Shown: in pieces, positions 35,799-45,455 of the stretch | How the letters are laid out: each line of letters starts with the position of its first letter | Numbering within the stretch: position 1 is the first letter of the stretch | Source: Pyrus communis | Taxonomy: Eukaryota > Streptophyta > Magnoliopsida > Rosales > Rosaceae | Assembly (NCBI RefSeq): GCF_963583255.1 | Contig: NC_084803.1 | Location: 16,503,428 to 16,567,427 of the forward strand | DNA: 64,000 nucleotides | Reading direction: 5' to 3' | Program-made: the position numbers and the translations under genes | The notes under the pieces: generated by a model | What the model was told of the DNA's origin: nothing | What the model saw: only the letters and a program-made list of their open reading frames with translations | Database searches by the model: none

Positions 35799-37754
35799 AT
35801 GCAAAATCTTTCTCGCAAATTCTCGACAGTCCCAATTCACAAGCTTCTACCTTCGCAGCTTCACCAGCACAGACCACATCCGGCCGAAATCTTCTCGGAG
35901 TTTCAGCAGAGGCGGAAGCTCTTGGAGCACAAACTCGTCGCCGTTCTAGATGGATGCGCCGGCCTCCGCCAAGTCAAAGCGGTTCACGGTCACCTCCTCC
36001 TCCACGGCCTCGGCCAATGCTGCTACGTTCTCACGAAGCTCATCCGCACGCTCACGAAGCTCGACGTCCCCATGGACACGTATCCGCTCCTAGTCTTCCG
36101 ACAGGTCAAGTACCCAAACCCGTTTCTCTGGACGGCTATGGTCCGCGGGTACAGTATCCAAGGACCTGTTTCGGAATCGCTGAATTTTTATACTTGTATG
36201 AGGAAATCGGGTGTTGGACCGGTGTCGTTTACGTTCTCCGCGCTTTTTAAGGCCTGTGGGGATGTGCTTGATGTGAATTTGGGGCGGCAGATTCATGCCC
36301 ACACGATTTTAGTTGGTGGGTTCGTGGTGGATTTGTATGTGGGGAACACTATGATCGATATGTATGTGAAATGTGGGTTTTTGGAGTGTGGGCGTAAGGT
36401 GTTTGATGAAATGCCTGAGAGGGATGTTGTTTCTTGGACTGAGTTGATTGTTGCTTATACCAAGGTTGGGGATATGGAATCAGCCCGGGAGTTGTTTGAG
36501 GGGTTGCCTGCAAAAGATATGGTGGCGTGGACTGCAATGGTTAACGGTTATGCTCAGAATGCCCATCCGAGAGAGGCTTTGGATTGCTTTGAGAGAATGC
36601 AGTGTGCTAGTGTAGGAACTGATGAGATTACGTTGGTTGGTCTCATTTCGGCTTGTGCACAATTAGGTGCATCTAAATATGCTAATTGGGTTCGGGACAT
36701 TGCTGAGAAATCCGGTTTTGGGCCTACTGAAAATGTTCTTGTGGGTTCTGCATTGATAGATATGTACTCCAAGTGTGGAAGCTTGGATAATGCATTCAAG
36801 GTTTTTCAGGGAATGAAGGAAAGAAACGTATTTTCTTATAGCTCAATGATTTTGGGGTTTGCAATGCACGGTCGTGCAAGTGCAGCGATAGAATTATTTC
36901 ATGAGATGTTGACGACGGAGATAAGACCTAACAAGGTTACTTTTATAGGGGTGCTGACAGCTTGCAGCCATGCTGGTATGGTTGATCAAGGTCGGCAGTT
37001 ATTTGCAACCATGGAGAAGTACTATGATGTTGTTCCAACAGCTGATCATTACACTTGCATGGTAGACCTACTTGGTCGAGCTGGGCGCTTGGAAGAAGCT
37101 CTTGCGCTTGTTGAAACAATGCCAATAGATGCCCATGGAGGCGTGTGGGGAGCTCTACTCGGGGCATGTCGTACCCATGGGAATCCCGACATTGCTCAGA
37201 TTACTGCTAACCATCTTTTTGAGCTTGAACCTGATAGTATTGGAAACTATGTAGTGCTCTCGAACATTTATGCATCAGCAGGAAGGTGGGATGAGGTTTC
37301 AAGAGTGAGGAAGTTGATGAGGGAAAAGGGTCTGAAAAAGAAACCTGCATATAGTTGGGTTGAAACAAAGAAAGGCGTAATTCACGAGTTCTGTGCAGGT
37401 GAAACAACCCATCCAGAGTTCACCGAGATTAAGAAGACGTTGGAGGACCTTCTGGACAGATTACTGGCTAATGGCTACCAGCCTAACCTGGATTCTGCGG
37501 CTTATGCTGTGGGAGATGATGAAAAGACGCGTATATTAATGTCTCATAGTGAAAAGCTAGCTTTAGCGTATGCATTACTCAGTACAGATTCTGTTTCCGC
37601 CATTAAGATTATGAAGAACATTAGGATTTGTGAAGACTGTCATTCGTTTATGTGCGGTGCATCCCAAGTTACGGGGAGGGAGATTGTCGTGAGAGATAAC
37701 ATGAGATTCCACCACTTCCACAATGGGACATGCTCTTGCGGAAACTTTTGGTGA
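35799..37754 (+). CDS. PLS-type pentatricopeptide repeat protein with E and DYW domains
   Basis: A single-exon gene of 651 codons. After a short N-terminal leader come PPR motifs of the PLS type (for example VYVGNTMIDMYVKCG-like, ERDVVSWTELIVAYTKVGDM, KDMVAWTAMVNGYAQNAHP, SALIDMYSKCGSLDNA), then E/E+ motifs (about residues 435-530). A DYW deaminase domain follows with the zinc-binding HSEKLALA and CEDCHSF, and ends CSCGNFW. Such proteins bind organellar RNA and direct C-to-U editing. The organisation and sequence resemble Arabidopsis At5g44230. The final residues NFW replace the usual DYW/DFW. The frame is intact over its full length. Organelle targeting is likely but the leader is not decisive. 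Confidence 0.95.
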   Translation: MQNLSRKFSTVPIHKLLPSQLHQHRPHPAEIFSEFQQRRKLLEHKLVAVLDGCAGLRQVKAVHGHLLLHGLGQCCYVLTKLIRTLTKLDVPMDTYPLLVFRQVKYPNPFLWTAMVRGYSIQGPVSESLNFYTCMRKSGVGPVSFTFSALFKACGDVLDVNLGRQIHAHTILVGGFVVDLYVGNTMIDMYVKCGFLECGRKVFDEMPERDVVSWTELIVAYTKVGDMESARELFEGLPAKDMVAWTAMVNGYAQNAHPREALDCFERMQCASVGTDEITLVGLISACAQLGASKYANWVRDIAEKSGFGPTENVLVGSALIDMYSKCGSLDNAFKVFQGMKERNVFSYSSMILGFAMHGRASAAIELFHEMLTTEIRPNKVTFIGVLTACSHAGMVDQGRQLFATMEKYYDVVPTADHYTCMVDLLGRAGRLEEALALVETMPIDAHGGVWGALLGACRTHGNPDIAQITANHLFELEPDSIGNYVVLSNIYASAGRWDEVSRVRKLMREKGLKKKPAYSWVETKKGVIHEFCAGETTHPEFTEIKKTLEDLLDRLLANGYQPNLDSAAYAVGDDEKTRILMSHSEKLALAYALLSTDSVSAIKIMKNIRICEDCHSFMCGASQVTGREIVVRDNMRFHHFHNGTCSCGNFW

Positions 37755-38799
37755 TTGAACCTGCAGATGAAGATTGTTGGAAGAAGATTACAGAGCAATG
37801 ATTGATAAGGCGGAAGGCCAGGTTTCAAGCAATATGATCATTTATGGAACACAATTGGAAATTAGTCTTGCTCCTTAGGCAAATGTGATAGCCAATGCCG
37901 TCGAAGTTCAACCATCATTTGGATTTTGGAGCAAAGATTTTGCTGGTCTGCTGCCGTGGTATTGGAGGCTTTCACGACGTAACAGAGTTTTAAGAGATAT
38001 ATTATAAGTACATGAAGCCTCGAAGACTTGCAGCTATGACAATTCAGAACCGTCGCTGGAGCCCTCGGCATTTCATTTCACATACGAAGAATATTTGAGT
38101 ATCTCCACTCTATTATTTTATGTTAAAATTTTGTTTCAATTCAGCCTTTCGGAATAAGAGAGTTTGTATGTACAATTTTGAAACATCAGCTGAACAATCG
38201 TATCATGTAGCATTGGAAATTATTTATATACTAAAGCTCAGCAGAAAACCAATGTTCATCCTGTGAGAGCGAGCACTGTTCACCAGCAGTGAACTCCCAA
38301 GCTGCCCTTCCCATTCCTTCCTTCCCGATTCTTTTCTCCCTGTCTGCTGCAGTAAAATGACCTTCTTGCCCTCGAATGCAGCGTTTGATTTTTTTTTCGG
38401 CCCGAATGCTCTCCACGTGTTGATCATTGCTTCGGCTTCTCTTTGTCGTTCCCAATTTTTCCTCCTCCGCACAGTGGAATGACGTCCATCCTGTCCACGC
38501 GTCGATCATCGTCGAAGGGCTCTGCTTCGACTCCTTCTTGACTTTTCCTTCGACTCTCCTACACTTTGCAGTCTTCTCTCATCTCTCACTCTTTCTCATG
38601 CTTTCCTTCTCTACTGAAGAAGCCTTCCATCCATTTCGATCTCTCCCACAAACCCTTATGTTGCCAAAGCTTGCCTTCCCTCGCTCTATGATCTCGACTT
38701 CTCTCTCTCACTTTCCTGCTGAAAAAAGACCAACCCAGTAGAAATTTCTCCAGTTCTCTCTTCAAAAACTACAAATCACAACGGCCAAAAAGAAAAAAA
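37755..38799. other. PPR 3' flank and spacer
   Basis: It contains the PPR 3' UTR and then a CT-rich stretch (38400-38760) that probably belongs to the upstream region of the next plus-strand transcription unit. Several short open frames on both strands are not credible genes. Confidence 0.45.
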
Positions 38800-39355
38800 A
38801 CAAAAAATCGAATTCGAAAAGCCATTTGCTTTTCCTTGGATTTGGGTTTTCCTTCGATTCCTACACTGTCCAAAACTTTGCCTCACGGCGTGGATCAAGC
38901 TAGGGTTTTCTCTGAGCTCCGATTGCACCTCTGTCCTCTGCCGTCCGTCACTGTAAGTCTTTTTATTTTTTTCTTCCAGAATTTTCAATGCATCGTTTTC
39001 TCTTTGTGTCTAACTTTTGTGTCTCTGTTATAAAATGTTGATGCCGAAGGTTTGTTGCTGAAAAATTGCGGCTGCAAGTTTTTTCAGATTTTCCAATTTC
39101 GTTGCAAAAAAAAAAAAAAGAAAAAAAGCTCTGACGACCAGCGTTTAATGGTGAGTTTCCGGGTTTTGTCTATGCGCTTTTTTCTAATTTTGGATTTGCA
39201 AATGAGTATTCTTTTTTCTTTGATCCTTCGTGACTTGCATGCTGCTATATAATTTGGTTCTGTTTTTGTTTGTTCTCAGAGTTTGGTGTGTGGGAATCCG
39301 TTAGTGCTTCATTTTTGCTCTGCACCAAGAGTTGTTTTCTTCTTTTTTATGGCTG

Positions 39356-39413
<58 letters not shown>

Positions 39414-41340
39414 AACATATAATACCTTCGTTTGGACTGAATCAAAAAGCTTACTACGATCAAATTATATTTTGTGGTACTTGAATAGTAGCCCATGGTA
39501 TAATCAGTTTCTACTCAAAGTCTAGAAATCAAAGGACACCAAATTTGCTAGAAAACGAGTAGAGGTTGGTTGTCCTGCAATCTAACCTCAATAATTATGG
39601 TTTAAACTTTATAAATTCTGGATTTTTTTAGTTAATTGTTTGGACCTTTGAATTGGCAGATGAGGTTATATTGAGTTTTGAACTTTGATTTTTGTTTTGT
39701 GTGATTGCAGAGCAAGGAGAATTGATCCCAGTTAGCTCCAAGCTTGCGGTAAACATTTCTTTTTGTTTAGAGTTATGAGAATTCTTATAGAAAAAAAAAA
39801 TTAGAAAAACTCAAATTATAATTTTTGGTTTAAATATGTTTTTAATTTGGTCCACCATGTTATGTTTGTTAACAGGAACCTAGAAGGGTCTCAAATTCAG
39901 TTTCGAACTCTGACTAAAAATGGAACTTGGTGCTATTAAGCGATCGTCCTCAGCCCTCAAAATTCAAGTAACCCCATGATTTTTACATTACTGCGTTCGT
40001 TTTCTCTACTAATTATTGTTATATGAATTGTATTCTTCTATTAAAAATGATTAATTAGACTGCCCAGGAAAAAAAAAAAAAAAAAAAAACCTCTGGCATT
40101 GCAGGTTTGGGATGATAGTTTAAATCAATATGCTCATTAGCCAGTCAGAGAACATAATTTGGGAAGTAGGTTTTAAAGTTTCAATAGTTTCGTTATGTGT
40201 AATTTTCTTGCTTTGCCTACTAAGAATCTAATAACCAAATGCTTGGTTATATTCTCCAAATGGTTTTCAATTTGTTGTAGGTAAACGAGAGCTGCTCTAC
40301 TGTTTATGCAGCAGGGGAAGGGAAGGGAAGTAAAAATTATAGGGAAATGTGTAAAAGTTACAAGCTTCTAATTAAAAATAGAAATGGAGTGACACCAAAC
40401 AAAAAATAGGTAAAACTGACCACTACTTTCTTTATATTTAAATATAAATCAATTGATTAAGTTTGTGTTTTTACAAGTTTAAAATGAAGTTATGTGTTGA
40501 TTTTAAAAGAACTATGCATGCTGGATTTTTATTGAAGTGTCATGAAAGTTTTATACCAAACTTTTTACAGGAATTAAGTTGATTTAAGTATGGGTGGTTT
40601 TGTATTTGAAATCTGAAAGAAGAAACATAAATTACAAGAAGAAGAGGAAGACTGAATTCCGATCATGGCCTTCTCTTCCTGCCTCTTATCCAAATCCTGA
40701 CAAGTTAGGTAATCAACTTTCATTTCTCATTCATCTCTTTTTTTTTATTTATTTTTTATTTTTATTGTTTGGCTTCCGAAATTTGAGAAAATTAGGACAT
40801 TTAAAGATTTTGATTTCATTTTAAATTTTCTTAAATTTATTGATTATTAGATGGCATAATTTGTGATATACTGTAATTGATATGAGTGATTATTATTAAT
40901 TTTAATTTTTCATGGTTAAAGCGGCAACGCGATGAAATGGGTATGAATAACATCTTTTGTGTGTTTGAATCCTCAATGAAGTTGTTTACTACAGTAATTG
41001 GTTTGTTTGATAATAGGGATCTTATTGAAAAGCAAGGAGGAAGAATTGAATTAGATTATTGTGGGGCTCAGGAAAAACTATGCTTCTTTGCAAGAGAAAT
41101 TTACGAAATAAGAGTTGGATAAGATGGTAAGTAGATGGGTTTGATATTCAATGTGGCTGAATTTAGTTAACTTCTGTACATTATTAAATGTTTGAATATG
41201 TCTATCAGGCTGCAATGGAATCTCTCATTAGGGAAAGAGAGGCTAGACTTGAAATTGAGCAACGACAAAATTCCCTCTCATATGAGCACAGGAGAGTTCA
41301 AAGAGAGCTTTTAAGTGCTACTTAGAAGGTAGGCTTCAAG
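38800..41340 (+). pseudogene. Remnant of a multi-exon gene with a coiled-coil exon
   Basis: A series of exon-like blocks is bordered by good splice signals. A 5' UTR exon ends at 38952 (CACT|GTAAGT). Further blocks lie at 39711-39748 and at 39876-39967, which contains a possible start (ATG at 39920, MELGAIKRSSSALKIQ), then at 41017-41126 and 41209-41328. The last block reads MESLIREREARLEIEQRQ..., a charged coiled-coil, but has an in-frame TAG near its end where related sequences would have a sense codon. Blocks between them carry stops. I think this is a decayed copy of a plant coiled-coil protein gene; its family is not certain. The 10.7-kb composite retroelement begins about 0.6 kb downstream. 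Confidence 0.4.
39359..39414. repeat. (TA)n(TG)n microsatellite
   Basis: About 19 TA units followed by about 9 TG units, within a putative intron. Confidence 0.9.
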
Positions 41341-41973
41341 TGCAATTGTTCTTTGCTATTTAGGCAATTTCCTGGAACATTGAGTAGAAAAACAAATTAG
41401 AATTTTGTTAGTTTTTTCTGATTAAGTGTAAGCGTTAATGCATTTCATCCTAATATGCAAGTGCAACTTTTATTAGTATTGCATTTTGAAAGGTTAGCAT
41501 CTCAAGTGAACCAAATTTACCATTTTCCATTTAAATGAATTTTAAGATAACCTCCAGTCCAAGTTTGTTTAACAATTTTTTATAATTCATTATATAGTTT
41601 TCATAAAGATCGTGCATAATTCTTGCTGAACTTGGTTTGGGTTTCTTTTGTTTACAGATGGAGTGAGTTAATCATAGTTCTATCTGGTTAGTCATGTTCC
41701 CATTGTTGCATGACTTTATGTCCAAAGCGATCTTTCTCTGCATGCTGACTGTGTGTTGATTTTTAGGGATAGTTTAGTGAATGGGTGTTTCTTCTTTTTG
41801 GCCTTTCTCTATTATCATATATCTTTTTCTATTCTCGGGTATCAGATCAATCGAAACAAAAATATTTTAACTTTAATTTTGCAGGTTAAGGTTGGGTTTG
41901 AGTCCAACACGATATACACTTGGACAGAGTAGAGTAGAAGACAGTATGCAAACTTGATTTAGGACACAGTTTA

Positions 41974-42257
41974 TGTCACATCCCGGCCCGTGCGGGACCA
42001 TTTCCCGGGCCCGCTCCACCACCGTAGCACGATATTGTCCGCTTTGGGCTTACCATTCCCTCACAGTTTTGTTTTTAGGAACTCACGAGCAACTTCCCAG
42101 TGGGTCATCCATCATGGGATTGCTCAAGCCTCCTTCTCGCTTAACTTCGGAGTTCCTACTAAACCCGAAGCCAGTGAGTTCCCAAAAGACCTCGTGCTAG
42201 GTAGAGATGGGAATATACATATAAGGATCACTCCCCTGGGCGATGTGGGATGTCACA
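41974..42257 (-). repeat. Cassandra TRIM LTR, outer copy
   Basis: 284 bp. On the minus strand it begins TGTGACATCCCACATCGCCC and ends GGGATGTGACA. The middle carries a 5S rRNA-like stretch (actccgaagttaagcgag ... gatgggtgacccactggga type). This 5S-derived LTR is the defining trait of Cassandra. Confidence 0.92.
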
Positions 42258-42328
42258 ATCCACCCCCCTTAGGGGCCCGACGTCCTTGTCGGCACATTCC
42301 CGGCCAGGGATTGGCTCTCATACCAATT
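42258..42328 (-). mobile_element. Cassandra internal segment 1
   Basis: 71 bp without coding capacity. Minus strand: primer-binding site TGGTATGAGAGCC (one base different from the initiator-Met tRNA complement), short spacer, then a G-rich polypurine tract (ctaaggggggtggat) before the outer LTR. Confidence 0.85.
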
Positions 42329-42612
42329 TGTCACATCCCGGCCCGAGGCGGATCACTTCCCGGGCTCGCTCTACCACCGTAGCACGATATTGTCCGCTTT
42401 GGGCTTACCATTCCCTCACGGTTTTGTTTTTGGGAACTCACGAGCAACTTCCCAGTGGGTCACCCATAATGGGATTGCTCTAGCCCCCTTCTCGCTTAAC
42501 TTCGGAGTTCCTACGGAACCCGAAGCCAGTGAGCTCCTAAAATGCCTCGTGCTAGGTAGAGATGTGAATATACATTTAAGGATCACTACCCTGGGCGATG
42601 TGGGATGTCACA
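42329..42612 (-). repeat. Cassandra TRIM LTR, shared inner copy
   Basis: 284 bp, very similar to the outer copy. It serves as LTR for both internal segments, so the array is LTR-int-LTR-int, a tandem form that shares LTRs. Confidence 0.92.
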
Positions 42613-42683
42613 ATCCACCCCCCTTAGGGGCCCGACGTCCTCGTCAGCACATACGCGGTCAGGGTTAGGCTCTGATACCAAAT
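42613..42683 (-). mobile_element. Cassandra internal segment 2
   Basis: 71 bp. Minus strand: ATT-TGGTATCAGAGCC (primer-binding site matching the initiator-Met tRNA 3' end), spacer, then a polypurine tract next to the inner Cassandra LTR. Where a third Cassandra LTR should follow the primer-binding site, the Gypsy LTR begins instead. Confidence 0.85.
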
Positions 42684-45089
42684 TGTCACACCCCGACCGA
42701 AGTCAAGGCATGCTGGCCGTCACGTGAGCGTGACGTAGCCATGTGCGCTGTGCGGAAGCGATATTTTATAAGAAAAGTACGACTAATTAAAACCAAATAC
42801 GATAGGTTCTAATGAAAGTTTAAGTGTGATTACACAACCAGAGCACAATGTCTAAGTGCAGTCAAACATAAGATGTACATATTTAACAACACTCGACGAT
42901 GATCCTACATGAGTGGTGGTTTGTCAGAACTTTCAGCTGGGCACCTCGAGACTCATCGATATACGCTACCTAGAACCTGGAGGGGCGCAAAACAAAGTTG
43001 AGTGGGTCAGCAAAACGAACGTATTCAAAACCTTCTTTTCTCTTTTGAATATACTAACCCCTCGTCGTAAAACAAGTATAGTTTCCCAGAAGTAAAGTAT
43101 ATAATCATATACGTAATATATATCAAATCATGCTGAACAATATGAATGTATGTCATGCCAAATATCATAACTGAATGCTCAACATTTCTATGTGAATCTG
43201 AGGGAATAACATATAATCAATTCAACGCTAGGCTATAAATATAATTCATACTCTATCATCATAATCAACTCAACCCTTGGCTGCATATATAGCTCATAAT
43301 CATCTCATCTCATCATGTATATATATGTATAACCTGCACACAATCAATACCACCTCACGTGGTCTGCAATTCATCATCGTATATAACATAGTATGCTCTA
43401 GTTCTACAATCACGTGAAGCTGTGCGATAAATCGCGGGTCACCTACAAGTCGAACCCACATAAGTGGTCTATACGACAGGCTGTGCACCTAACTTGGATC
43501 CAAGGCGAGCATGCGGTGCGGGAGGTGAACATACACGTGAAGGCTATGCCCCTATCTCTGGGCGGGAGCACTTATATACATGTGCAAGTAAATGAGTTTT
43601 CAATCACAACTCAATCATATCACAATTATACCTCAATCATAACTCAATCGTATCACAATTGTATCTCAAACATATCTTAATCACATTTCATACGTATATC
43701 AATTGTATTTCGTACGTATATCAAATGTATATTATACGTATTTTATAGGTATATCAAATGTATTTTATACGTATATCAAATGTATATACTCACGTATTTC
43801 AAATGTATTTCAATCATATGTACTCACATGTAACTTACCTAGGCCTTCTCAGCACCATGCAACAATATACATAATTATAGTAATGCACATTCTAAAATAT
43901 GATGCATACATGATAAGTTACTTAAATCGTATTTCTTTTAAAATACGTTTTCTAGGAAATACGTCAAGTATACGTATATATATATACTGAAAAATAACTG
44001 CCCACTCACTGATAAGTAGCCGGTTCGTAACCTCCTCGCCTAGATTGGTTACGTTCTTCGTCTGTATAATTTTCACCTATACAAAAATAATTATAAAACA
44101 TCATTTAAACGCACATACACAAACATTCGTCAATAACTTTCTCTTACGTTGCTCAATTTGGGTATGTGAATATACCACGGTGATCTACACGACGTCACGA
44201 ACACGTGACAATTTTCAGAACTTGATTTGGGTCTCTCACGCGCCCTCACACGCCACTTCTACGCGCTGCCCACGCGCGCGTCTTCTTCCTCGCGTCGCTG
44301 GACTGGTTTCGCCGGAGGTGGGTGTTTTGCCGGAATTTCTGGGTAAACTTCAAAGTGTCATAACTTCTTCATTTCTTAACCATTTTCGACGTACTTTATA
44401 TCAAAATGAAGGTATTGACGAGACGAACACATCCATACCTGCATTGACCCCTAACTCGGCGTGGATTCACCAGAAAAAGCCCCGAAACCTTTGTCCAAAC
44501 TTTGAACTTGTCGTTCTCCGTGTTCTTACGTCCAAACACTTCCAACGAACTACTCCAAGCCTCCTTAGGACCTCAAGAAGCTTCCTATAAGCTTGAAAAG
44601 TCCTAAAAATCAACCAATAAAAAAGTTGATGAATAGTACCTAAACTGGAGTTCGTATTTTCAACGTGAAAACGTTATAGTTCTTACCTGAAATTGGTATG
44701 GTTGGACTCGTATCGTCGAAACGAAGAAGATGGTGAGTTTTGTTTCGTCGATCTGTGAAGTTTTGATGAACTTGTTGTTTTGGCCGTGAGTTTTTGAGAG
44801 AGAAAGAGAATGAGAGCTTGAGCTTGACGAGAGAGATGAGAGTTGAGTGAGTTTGAAGGAGCTGAGGGAAAAAGAGAGAGTGAGGGACAGATGAGAGGAA
44901 ATCACGGAAAAGAAAAAAAAAGAAAAGGTAAGGTTTCCTGTGCAATCCGTGTGTGCACAGTGAAACTTAATCATTCTTAATCATCATAAACGGCCGAAAA
45001 CATCTCTTTCATCCAACTTTAATAAAGATTTAGGGTAATTAAACACACTTCACACACATGAAAATGTTATTTCGGGACGGGTCGTCACA
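42684..45089 (-). repeat. Gypsy LTR in inverted orientation (heads the Cassandra array)
   Basis: 2406 bp. It is a near-identical inverted copy of the 3' LTR at 50198-52642, from TGTGACGACCCGTCCCGAA (minus strand, at 45089) to a terminus at 42684. The last bases read GGTGTGACA instead of GGTGTGTCA, one change that makes the tip match the Cassandra end. It lacks about 40 bp of a TA/CG-rich tandem stretch present in the other copy near 51440-51640. The 181-codon frame at 44045-44590 is not taken as a gene. Confidence 0.9.
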
Positions 45090-45091
45090 AT

Positions 45092-45376
45092 TGTGACATC
45101 CCACATCGCCCAGGGGAGTGATCCATATATGTATATTCCCATCTCTACCTAGCACGAGGCCTTTTGGGAGCTCACTGGCTTCGGGTTTAGTAGGAACTCC
45201 GAAGTTAAGCGAGAAGGAGGCTTGAGCAATCCCATGATGGGTGACACACTGGGAAGTTGCTCGTGAGTTCCCAAAAACAAAACCGTGAGGGAATGGTAAG
45301 CCCAAAACGGACAATATCGTGCTACGGTGGTGGAGCGGGCCCGGGAAATTGTCCCGCACGGGCCGGGATGTGAAAA
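45092..45376 (+). repeat. Cassandra LTR (heads the Gypsy gag-pol)
   Basis: About 285 bp, from TGTGACATCCCACATCGCCC to GGGATGTGAAA (last bases slightly altered). The 5S-like stretch has a box A-like GAAGTTAAGC at 45201-45210 and a box C-like GATGGGTGACACACTGGGAA from about 45235. It sits exactly where the Gypsy 5' LTR should be. Confidence 0.92.
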
Positions 45377-45377
45377 T

Positions 45378-45391
45378 TGGTATCAGAGCTC
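45378..45391 (+). other. Primer-binding site of the Gypsy element
   Basis: TGGTATCAGAGCTC, complementary to the 3' end of initiator-Met tRNA for the first 12 bases. It lies three bases after the Cassandra LTR. The inverted counterpart in the Cassandra part is at about 42668-42680. Confidence 0.85.
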
Positions 45392-45455
45392 TAGGTTGCA
45401 GTCCTGCATATTTTGTGAAATTCCCTAATTCTTTCTGGTGTCTTCTGTCAGAACT

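Noticed and set aside
41990..42668. Open frames across the Cassandra LTRs
   Set aside because: They read through non-coding TRIM LTRs on the antisense strand and repeat because the LTR repeats.
44045..44590. 181-codon open frame
   Set aside because: It lies inside the inverted Gypsy LTR. The same frame is broken in the other LTR copy, and no domain is seen.
45161..45275. Candidate 5S rRNA gene
   Set aside because: The 5S-like stretch is flanked by Cassandra LTR ends and followed by a primer-binding site. It lacks true 5S ends, so it is the LTR-borne copy.
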